In this document: positions 1 to 8,443 of the stretch, in pieces
Layout: every line of letters starts with the position of its first letter
How positions within the stretch are numbered: the first letter of the stretch is position 1
DNA from: Albidovulum sediminicola
GTDB lineage: Bacteria > Pseudomonadota > Alphaproteobacteria > Rhodobacterales > Rhodobacteraceae
Assembly (NCBI RefSeq): GCF_025751575.1
Contig: NZ_JAOWLA010000021.1
Coordinates: 1 to 49,929, forward strand
DNA: 49,929 bases
Reading direction: 5' to 3'
Made by a program: the position numbers and the translations under genes
The notes under the pieces: model-generated
Told to the model about the DNA's origin: nothing
The model's database searches: none
The model's input: the letters and a program-made list of their open reading frames with translations, nothing else

Positions 1-140
1 AGTTCACCGGGATCTCCGACCCCTACGAGGAACCCGCAAACCCCGAACTCCGCGTCGAAACCGAAAACGTCGAGGTCGACAACTGCGCACACCAGGTCCT
101 GCTCAAACTCGAAAGCATGGGGTTGATTGGCCAACAATGA
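1..140 (+). CDS. cysC: Adenylylsulfate kinase, C-terminal fragment (5' end outside window)
   Basis: The reading frame is open from base 3 and ends at the TGA at 138-140, giving the last 45 residues of a protein. The piece FTGISDPYEEP followed by PELRVETENVEVDNCAHQV matches the C-terminal end of APS kinase, which phosphorylates adenosine 5'-phosphosulfate to PAPS in the cytoplasm. In many Rhodobacterales this domain is the C-terminal half of a sulfate adenylyltransferase/APS kinase fusion; the fragment cannot tell the two forms apart. The next gene is cysQ, which removes the PAP formed when PAPS is used. The 98 bases after the stop contain a weak GC-rich inverted repeat followed by CTTTT near 185, a possible but poor terminator. 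Confidence 0.8.
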   Translation, partial: FTGISDPYEEPANPELRVETENVEVDNCAHQVLLKLESMGLIGQQ

Positions 141-238
141 CGGGCAAGCGACCGGGCGTCCCAACGACCTGTCGCCCCCCCCTTTTCCGTCGCATTGGGC
201 GGAGATGTCGGCTAGGACGATAATCGGAAGGAAGAACG

Positions 239-1024
239 ATGCGCACCGCCGTCCCGGACCTCGCCGAACTCGCGCAAGCCCTTGTTCCTGTCACGCGCGA
301 GGCTGGCCGCGTCATCATGGATCTTTACGCCGGAACCGTCGCTACCACGCTTAAGGGCGACGGCTCGCCGGTCACCGAGGCCGACCGGCGGGCCGAGGCG
401 ATCATCCTGCCCGCGCTTTCCGCTCTGGCCCCAGCTATCCCGGTCGTCTCCGAGGAGAGCGCCGCCAGCCATGGGTGCCGTCACGGCGGCCCGTTCTTCC
501 TGGTCGATCCGCTGGACGGGACCAAGGAGTTTCTCAAGCGCGATGGCAAGGGAAGCTTTACAGTCAACATCGCGCTGGTCGAAGGAGGGGAACCTGCCCT
601 GGGCATCGTGCTCGCGCCGGCGCTGGGGCGCCTGTTCATCGGCATTGTCGGGCAAGGTGCGCGGGAGCTTTCTGCCGACGGAACCGTCCGCCCGCTCTCT
701 GTCCGGCAGCCGTCTGGCGATGCCCTTGTCGCTGTGGCGAGCGCCTCTCACCGGGACGCGGAAACCGAGGCCTGGCTGAAAGTCAACCGCATCGGCGACA
801 CGGTTTCCATCGGCTCCTCGTTGAAATTCTGCCTGGTCGCGGCGGGCGAGGCGGATGTCTATCCGCGCTTTGGCCCAACGATGGAATGGGACACCGCAGC
901 CGGTGATGCGATCCTCAGGGCCGCCGGCGGCATGACCCTGGCACCGGAGGGCACGCCCTTCGTCTATCGCAAACCCGGCTACCGGAACGGCGCCTTCGTT
1001 GCTTGGGGCGGAGGCCGACCATGA
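239..1024 (+). CDS. cysQ: 3'(2'),5'-bisphosphate nucleotidase CysQ
   Basis: This 261-residue protein belongs to the inositol monophosphatase-like, metal-dependent phosphatase family. It should hydrolyse 3'-phosphoadenosine 5'-phosphate (PAP) to AMP and phosphate, relieving PAP inhibition of sulfate assimilation. Visible motifs are EE in VVSEESA, the metal-binding DPLDGTKEF near residue 90, and the C-terminal WDTAAGDAIL. The length is normal. The ATG at 239 follows GGAAGGA at about 229-235, a good ribosome-binding site. It lies 98 bases after the cysC fragment and shares an ATGA overlap with the downstream iron-sulfur flavoprotein gene, so the two are probably co-transcribed. Confidence 0.93.
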   Translation: MRTAVPDLAELAQALVPVTREAGRVIMDLYAGTVATTLKGDGSPVTEADRRAEAIILPALSALAPAIPVVSEESAASHGCRHGGPFFLVDPLDGTKEFLKRDGKGSFTVNIALVEGGEPALGIVLAPALGRLFIGIVGQGARELSADGTVRPLSVRQPSGDALVAVASASHRDAETEAWLKVNRIGDTVSIGSSLKFCLVAAGEADVYPRFGPTMEWDTAAGDAILRAAGGMTLAPEGTPFVYRKPGYRNGAFVAWGGGRP

Positions 1025-2292
1025 CCCCGACGGCGCGTTTTCTCCGCATTGTCGAGGATGGGTTGTGCATCGGCTGCGGCCTGTGCCAGTCCCTCGGCGG
1101 CACGGCCCGCATCCGGGTGGAGAAGTCGGAAGACGGCGAACTGCGCCCCACCGTTCAGGGCGCGCTTTCCGACCGCCTGGTCGATGCGATCTATGCGACC
1201 TGCCCGGGGGTGCGGGTTGAGGGCTTGCCACCGGATGCGCAGTCGCAGGCCCCGCGGATCGATCCGGTCTGGGGACCGATGCATCGGGTCTGTCTTGGAT
1301 GGGCCGCCGATCCGACTGTCCGTCACGAAGGCTCTACCGCCGGGGTTCTGACCGCGCTTGGGCAATATCTGCTTCAGTCGGGCCGCGTCGATTTCATCCT
1401 GCACGTAAAGCCATCGACGCGGGAGCCGAGTTTTGGCGAAGCGGTCCTGAGCTGGACACCTTCTGAGGTGCTGGAAGGCGCCGGCTCCCGCTACGGGCCG
1501 ACTGCGGTTCTGATCGACCTTGAAGCGGTTCTGGCGCTGGACCGCCCCTTTGCGGTGATTGCAAAGCCCTGCGACCTGAACGCGCTGCGAAACCTCGCGC
1601 ATATCGACGAAAGGGTGGACCGGCTGATCCGCTACTGGTTGGCACCGGTTTGCGGCGGCTACATGCCCGACCGGTCGCTGACCGAGGTTCTGGAGGCGCG
1701 CGGGATCGACCGGTCAGAGGTGACGCGCCTGCGCTATCGCGGGAAAGGCTGCCCGGGGCCGACGACGATCGGCCGCACGGATGGCAGCGAGTTGTCCCTG
1801 CACTACCTCGATTTCTGGGGCGAGGACGAAAGCAGCTGGTCGCTGCCCTTCCGATGCAAGATATGTCCCGACGGGATCGGAGAGGGCGCCGACATCGCGG
1901 CGGCCGATACCTGGCCCGGCGCGAGCCCGGACCGCGTGGCCTCGCAGAGCGACCCGGGTGTGAACTCCATCCTCCTGCGCACGCGGGCGGGGATGGAACT
2001 GGTCGAGGCCGCGGTGCGGGACGGCGCGCTGGTGCTGGGCCGGGATCTGGACACCGCCTTCCTGGATGAGACCCAGCCGCACCAGGTCACCAAGAAACGT
2101 TTCGCCCATGCGCGCCACTCGGGGCTTCGGGATGCGGGATCTCTGGCGCCGGACTCTGTGGGGCTGAGGTTGGAAGCGCTTGCGGCGTTGAACGACGAAG
2201 AGGCCAACCGTGAGCAACGGGACGGCGCGCGGCGGCGTGCAAGTGGTCAGGAACACGCGTCCGAAAAGCGAAAGCGGGACGATCGATCCTAG
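1021..2292 (+). CDS. FrhB/coenzyme F420 hydrogenase beta-subunit family iron-sulfur flavoprotein
   Basis: The N-terminus carries CIGCGLC with a later CPGV, a 4Fe-4S pattern. The body (GGVLTALGQYLL and AKPCDLNALRNL segments) is that of the FrhB/FdhB N- and C-terminal domains, and CKICPDGIGEGADI near residue 285 supplies further cluster ligands. Family members move electrons between Fe-S clusters, a flavin and a substrate or F420. Alphaproteobacteria generally do not make F420, so an FAD- or FMN-based reaction is more likely; the substrate is unknown. The ATG at 1021 overlaps the cysQ stop (ATGA) and is preferred over an in-frame upstream start at 1003. The last ~40 residues are highly charged and probably disordered. 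The 3' end overlaps the convergent proV gene by 4 bases. Confidence 0.75.
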   Translation: MTPTARFLRIVEDGLCIGCGLCQSLGGTARIRVEKSEDGELRPTVQGALSDRLVDAIYATCPGVRVEGLPPDAQSQAPRIDPVWGPMHRVCLGWAADPTVRHEGSTAGVLTALGQYLLQSGRVDFILHVKPSTREPSFGEAVLSWTPSEVLEGAGSRYGPTAVLIDLEAVLALDRPFAVIAKPCDLNALRNLAHIDERVDRLIRYWLAPVCGGYMPDRSLTEVLEARGIDRSEVTRLRYRGKGCPGPTTIGRTDGSELSLHYLDFWGEDESSWSLPFRCKICPDGIGEGADIAAADTWPGASPDRVASQSDPGVNSILLRTRAGMELVEAAVRDGALVLGRDLDTAFLDETQPHQVTKKRFAHARHSGLRDAGSLAPDSVGLRLEALAALNDEEANREQRDGARRRASGQEHASEKRKRDDRS

Positions 2293-3353
2293 CCTTCGCG
2301 TTGACGGGCGTGCCGCGGAACGAGGGCCTTGAACAGCTCGGTCATCGCGAGCGTACCCACAACGCGTCCGTCTTCAGCGACGTCGAAGATGTGGTCGGCC
2401 GCCCCGTTGGCGCGTTCCAGCGCGTCTTCCAGCGTTGCGCCCGCGTCGATCCGGTCCCGCCCTGTAGCGGCGTCGGCAGGCGCCATGACCGACCGGATCC
2501 GCAGGACCCGCGCCCGGTTGATGTCGCGCACGAAGTTCTCGATGTATTCGTCGGCGGGGTTGAGGATGATCGACTGCGGTTCGCCCTGCTGAACGATCCG
2601 CCCGTCCTTGAGCACGACGAGGTGATCGGCAAGCCTGAGCGCCTCATCGAGGTCATGGGTGATGAAGACGATGGTCTTGTGAAGCTCGCGCTGAAGTTCC
2701 AGGAGCAGCGACTGCATGTCGGTCCGGATGATTGGGTCAAGCGCCGAAAACGCCTCGTCCATCAGCATGATCTCCGCCTCGGAACAGAGAGCGCGCGCGA
2801 TGCCCACGCGTTGCTGCATGCCGCCGGACAGCTGGTGGGGGTAGTTTTCCTCATACCCTTTCAGGCCGACCCTTTCGAGCCAGCGGCGGGCGTTTTCCTT
2901 CACGCCCGGTCCCGGCTCGCCCCGGATCGTCGGGGCCAGCGCGGTGTTTTCCAGTACCGTGCGATGGGGTAGAAGCGCGAACTTCTGGAACACCATGGAC
3001 ATCCGCGTCTGTCGTAGCCGCCGGAGCGCGTCGTGCGAGAGCCTGGTGATGTCTTCGCCATCCAGCAGGATTTCACCCGACGTCGGCTCGATCAGGCGGT
3101 TGAGGTGCCGTATCAGCGTCGATTTGCCTGAGCCGGACAGGCCCATGATGACGGTGATCTGTCCGGCGTTGATCTCGACGTTGATGTCTTCCAGACCCAG
3201 GACGTGCTGGTGCCTGACAAGAAGTTCCTGCTTGCCAAGACCGGCCTTTATCCTGGGCAGCATGGCCTTCGGGTTGCTTCCGAAGATCTTGTAGAGATTG
3301 CGGATCGAAAGTTTCGGCGGCACGGGCTGGTTGTTCAAGACGGTATCCCTCAA
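2289..3353 (-). CDS. proV: Glycine betaine/proline-type ABC transporter ATP-binding protein
   Basis: This is a 354-residue ATPase of the ProV/OpuAA family, energising uptake of quaternary amines. Walker A GLSGSGKST lies near residue 72, the signature LSGGMQQRVGIARAL near 175, Walker B IMLMDEA follows and the switch is FITHD. The N-terminus (LYKIFGSNPK with a spacer before the ATPase core) and the CBS-like C-terminal tail ending in LAMTELFKALVPR are typical of this subfamily, where the CBS part senses ionic strength in osmoregulatory members. It overlaps the upstream permease gene by four bases. Because it sits with an oxygenase and dehydrogenases, uptake here probably feeds catabolism rather than osmoprotection, which is an inference from context. 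Confidence 0.92.
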   Translation of the reverse strand: MRDTVLNNQPVPPKLSIRNLYKIFGSNPKAMLPRIKAGLGKQELLVRHQHVLGLEDINVEINAGQITVIMGLSGSGKSTLIRHLNRLIEPTSGEILLDGEDITRLSHDALRRLRQTRMSMVFQKFALLPHRTVLENTALAPTIRGEPGPGVKENARRWLERVGLKGYEENYPHQLSGGMQQRVGIARALCSEAEIMLMDEAFSALDPIIRTDMQSLLLELQRELHKTIVFITHDLDEALRLADHLVVLKDGRIVQQGEPQSIILNPADEYIENFVRDINRARVLRIRSVMAPADAATGRDRIDAGATLEDALERANGAADHIFDVAEDGRVVGTLAMTELFKALVPRHARQREG

Positions 3354-4381
3354 TGCTTCGCCGCGCGGTCGACGCGCACAAGCGCGGCTTTGGTCACGCG
3401 GTCGAGGATGATCGCCAGGATCACGATGCCAAGCCCCGCGACGATGCCGACGCCCAGTTCCAGCTTGGCGATCCCGCGCAGAACGAGCGCGCCCAGCCCG
3501 GGGGCGGACACCAGCGACGCGATGACCACCATCGAAAGCGACATCATGATGGTCTGGTTGACGCCGGCCATGATGTTGGGAAGCGCCAGCGGGATCTGCA
3601 CACCGAACAGCTTCTGGTTCTTTGACATGCCGAAGGCGTCGGCGGCCTCCAGCACGTCCTTGTCGACCAGACGGATGCCCAGATCGGTCAACCGGATGAC
3701 TGGCACCACCGCGTAGACGATGATCGCGATCCCGTAGAGCTTCGACTCGGTCACGGAAAAGAGGAAGATGAGCGGGATCAGATAGACGAAGGTTGGCAAG
3801 GTCTGCATCATGTCGAGCAGCGGCAGGATCGCCGCCCGCAATCGGTCACTTCGCGACATGGCGATGCCGACGGGAATCCCGATCAGGATGCAGATGAAGG
3901 CGCAGACGAGAATGATCGCCAGCGTCTGCATGGCGTAGACGTAGTGATCGATCAGCGACAGCGCCAGCAGCGACAGCGCCACGAGCGCGGTGACCCGTGC
4001 CGATCGTGCGACGAGCTGGACGAGGACCATGAAAACCGGGATCACGATCCACCACGGTACCGCGACAATTCCGGTCAGCGCGCCATCGATGGCCCAGCTC
4101 AGCGGCTGCGTGACCGGATCGAGGACGAGCTTCATCGGGTCCTTGATGTTGAGAAACCAGGTTTCCAGGCCTGCGGTCAGGTCGCGCGATCGGGGAATGG
4201 CGCCGCAGGACTCGTGCAGAACGTCGAGCGAGGGGAATGGCATGTCCCACACGCCCGTCTCTCCGCTCTTGCCGCTGGCTTTCGCCAGAAGCTCGGCCAT
4301 CGACATCGGGCCGCCCGACTTTGCCGAGGCACACCAGTCCGTCAGGCCAAGCGCCTCAAAGAGTGTCGAATATCCTGCCAT
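3350..4381 (-). CDS. proW: Glycine betaine/proline-type ABC transporter permease
   Basis: This 343-residue membrane protein of the ProW/OpuAB family has a hydrophilic N-terminal region of about 95 residues followed by several hydrophobic spans. The permease EAA-type loop (VLEAADAFGMSKNQKLFGVQIPLALPNI) is present near residues 240-270. It forms the transmembrane channel with the ProV-like ATPase. The gene follows the binding-protein gene after 84 bases that contain a strong hairpin, and overlaps proV by four bases. The long N-terminal extension is normal for ProW. Confidence 0.9.
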   Translation of the reverse strand: MAGYSTLFEALGLTDWCASAKSGGPMSMAELLAKASGKSGETGVWDMPFPSLDVLHESCGAIPRSRDLTAGLETWFLNIKDPMKLVLDPVTQPLSWAIDGALTGIVAVPWWIVIPVFMVLVQLVARSARVTALVALSLLALSLIDHYVYAMQTLAIILVCAFICILIGIPVGIAMSRSDRLRAAILPLLDMMQTLPTFVYLIPLIFLFSVTESKLYGIAIIVYAVVPVIRLTDLGIRLVDKDVLEAADAFGMSKNQKLFGVQIPLALPNIMAGVNQTIMMSLSMVVIASLVSAPGLGALVLRGIAKLELGVGIVAGLGIVILAIILDRVTKAALVRVDRAAKH

Positions 4382-4431
4382 GCACCCCTCTCCGGGTTGT
4401 CGGCCAAGGCTCCGGGGCCGTGTTGATGGAA

Positions 4432-4456
4432 TGCGGGGGCGAAGGCCGCCCCCGCA
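4432..4456 (-). promoter_or_regulatory. GC-rich hairpin after the proX-like stop codon
   Basis: TGCGGGGGCG and CGCCCCCGCA form a perfect 10-bp stem around the loop AAGGC. On the transcribed minus strand the hairpin starts 9 bases after the binding-protein stop codon (4466-4468) and lies before the permease start at 4381. There is no T-run, so a complete terminator is unlikely. Hairpins at this position in ABC operons typically block 3' exonucleases, leaving more binding protein than permease. The same design recurs at 22697-22719 and 38275-38297. Confidence 0.7.
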
Positions 4457-4465
4457 CCAATGGCC

Positions 4466-5428
4466 TCACTGAAGAAGCGCGGCCAGCTTGTCCCGCGCGG
4501 CGTCGTTCAGCCACGCGCCCCAAGCATCCTTGTACTCGGTAAGGAAGTGGACGGCGGCCTCGTCGGCCGAGGCGTTGTTGTCTTCCTGCCAGGCCAGGAC
4601 CGCGCCCATCTGTGCGTTCGTGAAGCTGAGGTTCGACATCAGCGCCACAATCTCGGGCTCGCGCTCGGCAAATGCCGGCGTGACACCGGTCACGACCTCG
4701 GCAGGAGCGTAGGCCGTCTTTTGCGGGTTGGCGCAATCCACTGTCGCGACGCAACTCATGGCTTCGGGGTCATAGGGGCCGATGTCGACCAGAACCATGG
4801 GATACTTGCCTAGGAGCGAGGTCGGCTCCCAGTAGTAGCCAAGCCAAGGCTCCTTGGCTTCGTAGGCCGAGGCAAGCGATGCTGCCAGCGTCTCGCCCGA
4901 GCCATGGTTGAAGACCTCGAGGCTATGGCCAGCGAAGTCCCACACCTTCACCAGGTTGTCGTTCTTGACCCTGGCGCCCCAGCCGTCTGGAGCGTTGTTG
5001 AAGCGGCCGCCGACGATGGCGGGGTTCGCGAGGATGCCCTCCATGGTATTGGCCTCGGGATGAGCTTCGACAAGATAGGCGGGAACATACCAGCCCTCGA
5101 CCCCGCCATCCGAAAGAACATGCGTCAGCGTCTTGATCTTTCCGGCCGCTTCAAGCTCGCCGTAGGCGGGCGTGGCTGTGGCCCAGAGTTCGGTCAGGAT
5201 GTCGGGCTCGCCCGTTTCGGCGACGGAGGCCACCGCGGGCACGGACGACGACGGGACCACGGTCACGGTGCAGCCGTAGCCCTGTTCCATGATGAACTTC
5301 GAAATGGCGGTGACGATCTGGGCGGAGGCCCAGTTCATCTCGGTGATGCTGACGGACCCGCAGGCCGAAGCCATGGCTGCGGGAAGTGAAAGCGCTGTCC
5401 CCAGAACAAGTGTCTTGATCGTTTTCAT
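4466..5428 (-). CDS. proX: Quaternary-amine ABC transporter substrate-binding protein (OpuAC/ProX family)
   Basis: This 320-residue periplasmic protein begins with a signal peptide (MKTIKTLVLGTALSLPAAMA, probable cleavage after ASA near residue 22). Its segments NWASAQIVTAISKFIMEQGYGC, PDILTELW and GYYWEPTSLL match the OpuAC domain, which binds trimethylammonium groups in an aromatic box; several Trp and Tyr are available (W82, W113, the WLGYYWEP segment). A GAGGAAC ribosome-binding site precedes the ATG. It is the first transporter gene after the enzyme genes in the same direction, and a stabilising hairpin follows its stop. The ligand is inferred to be a betaine-like compound. Confidence 0.9.
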   Translation of the reverse strand: MKTIKTLVLGTALSLPAAMASACGSVSITEMNWASAQIVTAISKFIMEQGYGCTVTVVPSSSVPAVASVAETGEPDILTELWATATPAYGELEAAGKIKTLTHVLSDGGVEGWYVPAYLVEAHPEANTMEGILANPAIVGGRFNNAPDGWGARVKNDNLVKVWDFAGHSLEVFNHGSGETLAASLASAYEAKEPWLGYYWEPTSLLGKYPMVLVDIGPYDPEAMSCVATVDCANPQKTAYAPAEVVTGVTPAFAEREPEIVALMSNLSFTNAQMGAVLAWQEDNNASADEAAVHFLTEYKDAWGAWLNDAARDKLAALLQ

Positions 5429-5509
5429 CCGTGAGTTCCTCCATGTTTTTGCAAAGGGATTCCGCCGGGTGACTCCCGGTTCTCGCTGTATTCGCGGTAG
5501 TTGGGCGGC

Positions 5510-5896
5510 TTATCCTGTCCTTTCGTTCAGGACCTTTCGTGCGACGCGGAAGCATTCGAGCGCCTGCGGGACGCCGCAGTAGATGCCGACGACGTGGATG
5601 ATGGCGCGGATCTCCTCGGGGGAGACGCCGTTGTTGAGGGCGCCGCGGCAGTGCACCTCCCATTCATGCATCTTGCCGAGCGCACCGATCATGGCGAGGT
5701 TCATCATCGAACGGGTCTTGGGGGGGATCACCTCGTCGCCCCAGCCGAAGCCCCAGCACCAGGCGGTCATCGCTTCCTGGAAGGGGCGGGTGAAGTCGTC
5801 GGCGGCCGCGAGGTTCTTCTCGACATAGTCCGCGCCCAGGGTCGCCTTGCGCTGCGCCAGGCCCTTGAGGAAAAGATCCTCGTCAAACGTGCTCAT
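5510..5896 (-). CDS. Carboxymuconolactone decarboxylase-like protein
   Basis: This 128-residue protein has the carboxymuconolactone decarboxylase (CMD/AhpD-like) fold. The conserved HEWEVHCRGALNNGVSPEEI helix and the C-terminal CGVPQALECFRVARKVL segment are diagnostic. Family members are gamma-lactone decarboxylases or, when a CxxC pair is present, peroxidases; no CxxC pair is present here, so a decarboxylase- or isomerase-like role is more likely. The ATG at 5896 was chosen because it overlaps the aldehyde dehydrogenase stop by four bases; longer upstream readings lie inside that gene. Its place in a betaine-type operon is unusual and its substrate is not evident. Confidence 0.85.
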   Translation of the reverse strand: MSTFDEDLFLKGLAQRKATLGADYVEKNLAAADDFTRPFQEAMTAWCWGFGWGDEVIPPKTRSMMNLAMIGALGKMHEWEVHCRGALNNGVSPEEIRAIIHVVGIYCGVPQALECFRVARKVLNERTG

Positions 5897-7350
5897 GCCG
5901 CGCCTCCCAGTCTGATCGCGATGTTCTTGGTCTGGACGTAATTCCAGAGCGCCTCGCGCCCCTTTTCGCGTCCGTAACCGGATTTTCCGTAGCCGCCGAA
6001 GGGCGTCTCGACGCCGCCGGCATACCATTCGTTGACGAAGACCTGGCCCGCGCGAAGGCGGCGCGCCGCGGTGGTGGCGCGGTCGAGGTCGCGGGTGAAG
6101 ACGCCGCTGACAAGGCCGTAGTCCGTCGCATTGGCGATGGCGATCGCCTCGTCGTCGGAGCGGAATTTCAGGACTGACAGGACCGGCCCGAAGACCTCGT
6201 CCCGCGCGATGGCCATGTCGGGCGTGACCTTCAGCACCGTCGGCTCCAGGAACGCGCCAGGGCGGTTGAGCTTGCGCCCGCCCGTGACAACCGCCGCGCC
6301 CTCGGCCTCGGCGGCGCGGACCATGCCTTCGGCCCGGTCGCGCTGCCCCTCGCTCACCATGGCACCCATCGTGGGCCCGAACTCCGGCTGGTCGATGCCG
6401 GGGCCGACCCCGAGCGCGCGCGCCACGCCCGCGATGCGCTCCACCAACTCGTCGTGGATGCGTTCGGAGACGATCACCCGGCTCATCGCCGAACAGACCT
6501 GGCCCGCGTTGAAGAAGATGCCCCAGCGGACGTCGGACATGAACGCATCGAGGTCGGCGTCGTCATGGACGATTGCCGCGGACTTGCCGCCAAGCTCCAG
6601 CACGCAGGGCACGACGTTGCGGGCCGCCGCCGAGGCGATGGCGATGCCGGTCGGGACCGAGCCCGTGAAGACGATCTGGTTGACCTGCGGGTGGGCGGAA
6701 AGCGCCGCCCCCGCCTCGCCCCCCAGGCCGCAGATCACGTTGACCGCACCGGCAGGAAGGCCCGCGGCCTCCGCCGCGCGGGCGATGAAGGCGTTGGTGA
6801 GCGGGGTGAGTTCCGGCGTCTTGATCACGCAGGCATTGCCCGTGGCCAGCGCCGCCGACAGCGAGCGCGCCGTCATCTCGATGGGATAGTTCCAGGGGAT
6901 GATCTGTGCCGACACGCCGTAGGGTTCGTGCGTGGTGAAGTCGAAATAGCCCTTGCCGAGCGGGATCGAGCGGCCTTCGACGGTCTCCGCCTGGTTGCCG
7001 TAATATTCGAAGTAGCGTGCCGCGCCCTGCACCTCGATCCGCGATTCCCAAAGCGGCTTGCCCTGTTCGAGGGTCAGGAGCCGCGCGATCTCCTCGATAT
7101 GGTCGAGAAGGTAGCGCCCCATCGCCAGCACCATGCGCCCCCGCTCCACCGGGCGGAGGTCGGACAGCGCGCCGCTGTCGTGGCAGGCGCGCGCCGCCCG
7201 GACCGCGCGGTCCACGTCGGCGGCGTCCGCCAGCGCTTGCTCTGCCAGCGCCGCGCCGGTGCCGGGGTCGGTCACGCCGATCCGCCCGGCGCCGCCATCG
7301 ACCCAGGCGCCGCCGATGTAGTTCTGCCAGTAGGGCGCGACGTCAAGCAT
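5893..7350 (-). CDS. NAD(P)-dependent aldehyde dehydrogenase
   Basis: This 485-residue protein belongs to the ALDH superfamily and oxidises an aldehyde to the acid with NAD(P)+. It shows IIPWNYPIEM (cofactor pocket, residues 150-159), the FTGSVPTG coenzyme loop, the catalytic base E252 in LELGGKS, and the nucleophile C286 in FNAGQVCSAM. The ATG at 7350 was chosen because it overlaps the end of the Rieske gene by 8 bases; readings upstream would run far into that gene. Coupled to an oxygenase, it may remove an aldehyde released on C-N cleavage (for example a semialdehyde or betaine aldehyde), which is inference. Confidence 0.93.
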   Translation of the reverse strand: MLDVAPYWQNYIGGAWVDGGAGRIGVTDPGTGAALAEQALADAADVDRAVRAARACHDSGALSDLRPVERGRMVLAMGRYLLDHIEEIARLLTLEQGKPLWESRIEVQGAARYFEYYGNQAETVEGRSIPLGKGYFDFTTHEPYGVSAQIIPWNYPIEMTARSLSAALATGNACVIKTPELTPLTNAFIARAAEAAGLPAGAVNVICGLGGEAGAALSAHPQVNQIVFTGSVPTGIAIASAAARNVVPCVLELGGKSAAIVHDDADLDAFMSDVRWGIFFNAGQVCSAMSRVIVSERIHDELVERIAGVARALGVGPGIDQPEFGPTMGAMVSEGQRDRAEGMVRAAEAEGAAVVTGGRKLNRPGAFLEPTVLKVTPDMAIARDEVFGPVLSVLKFRSDDEAIAIANATDYGLVSGVFTRDLDRATTAARRLRAGQVFVNEWYAGGVETPFGGYGKSGYGREKGREALWNYVQTKNIAIRLGGAA

Positions 7351-8443
7351 CGACCGCCTCGCGCATCCATTGCTGGAGCTTCTGGATCGAATGTTCGGAG
7401 TTGAGCCCGCAGGCAGGGTCAAGAACCAGCGGCCCCGGCTTGTAGCCGCGGCTTTTCAGCCCCTTCGAGACGCTCTCGACGAGGCGGATGTCCTCCTCGA
7501 CCGTCGTCGCGCGGTCCTGGATCGCAAGCCGCCGGATGACCTCGCTGTCCACCCCGCCCGGCGTGTACCAGCCGCGCCAGACGGTGCAGCTGTCCACATC
7601 ATGCGCCCGCCAGTGATAGGTGTTCAGCACATTGCCCGGATAGACCTGGAACGAGAACATCGGCCAGAGGAAGAAGGACCGGTATTCGCCCCCGTGCGGC
7701 ACCGAGGTGTCGATGGGATAGGTCATCTTCGACAGGTCCTGACACTCGGTCGTGTGGCGCAGGACGTAGCCGGTGGTCATCGGTTGGATGTCGTAGGTCT
7801 CGGGCCGGATCACCCCGGTCGCGAAGGTCGGGTGGTTGATCGCGCAGTGATAGCATTCCGAATAGTTCTCGACCGAGACCTTCCAGTTGCACTTCTCCGG
7901 GATCTCCACCCATTCGAGCGGCTGAAGCTGCGCGATGTTCGGGACGTATTCGCCAAGCTCCTCGCGCACGCCCGGATACCATTCATCCATGGGCGCCGCC
8001 TCGTCGTCGAGGTTGACGAAGATGAAGCCGTGGAAAAGCTCGGTGCGGACCGGGGTCAGGCAGATCTTCGAGCGGTCGAAGCCGGGAACCGACTTGATGT
8101 TCGGCCCTGCGCGCAGTTCGCCCGTCAGCTCGTAGGTCCAGGCGTGGTAGGGGCAGACGACGACGCGGGTCGTGCCCGATCCCTCGACCATCTGGTGCGC
8201 GCGGTGCTGGCAGACGTTGTAGAAGGTGCGCAGTTCGCCGTCGCGGCCGCGGATGCAGAAAAGGCTCTCGCCCGCGATCTCGAAGGCGAAGTAGTCGCCG
8301 GGATTGCGGACCTGGCTTTCATGTCCGGCGAACTGCCAGGTGCGGGCGAGCAGGCCCGCCATTTCCTTCCCGAAGATCGCGGGGTCGGTGTAGTAGCGCG
8401 CTTCTAGCGAATGGATGAGGGCAGGGACCTCGGGGGCGCTCAT
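7343..8443 (-). CDS. Rieske non-heme iron oxygenase, quaternary-amine type (CntA/GbcA/stachydrine demethylase-like)
   Basis: This is a 366-residue terminal oxygenase. The Rieske [2Fe-2S] ligands are C78, H80, C97 and H100 (NVCQHRAH and CPYHAW). The mononuclear iron site is H199 and H204 in ENYSECYHCAINHPTF, with D318 in EEDIRLVESV. E196 takes the inter-subunit bridging position that is Asp in most aromatic-ring oxygenases; Glu here is known from carnitine oxygenase CntA/YeaW. The C-terminus (VESVSKGLKSRGY) also resembles YeaW. The likely reaction is oxidative C-N cleavage of a trimethyl- or dimethylammonium compound. No dedicated reductase is adjacent; the ferredoxin at 17724 is a candidate donor. 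Confidence 0.87.
   Translation of the reverse strand: MSAPEVPALIHSLEARYYTDPAIFGKEMAGLLARTWQFAGHESQVRNPGDYFAFEIAGESLFCIRGRDGELRTFYNVCQHRAHQMVEGSGTTRVVVCPYHAWTYELTGELRAGPNIKSVPGFDRSKICLTPVRTELFHGFIFVNLDDEAAPMDEWYPGVREELGEYVPNIAQLQPLEWVEIPEKCNWKVSVENYSECYHCAINHPTFATGVIRPETYDIQPMTTGYVLRHTTECQDLSKMTYPIDTSVPHGGEYRSFFLWPMFSFQVYPGNVLNTYHWRAHDVDSCTVWRGWYTPGGVDSEVIRRLAIQDRATTVEEDIRLVESVSKGLKSRGYKPGPLVLDPACGLNSEHSIQKLQQWMREAVDA

Noticed and set aside
141..238. Possible terminator between cysC and cysQ
   Set aside because: The stem is short and interrupted and the T-run is only four bases; too weak to annotate.
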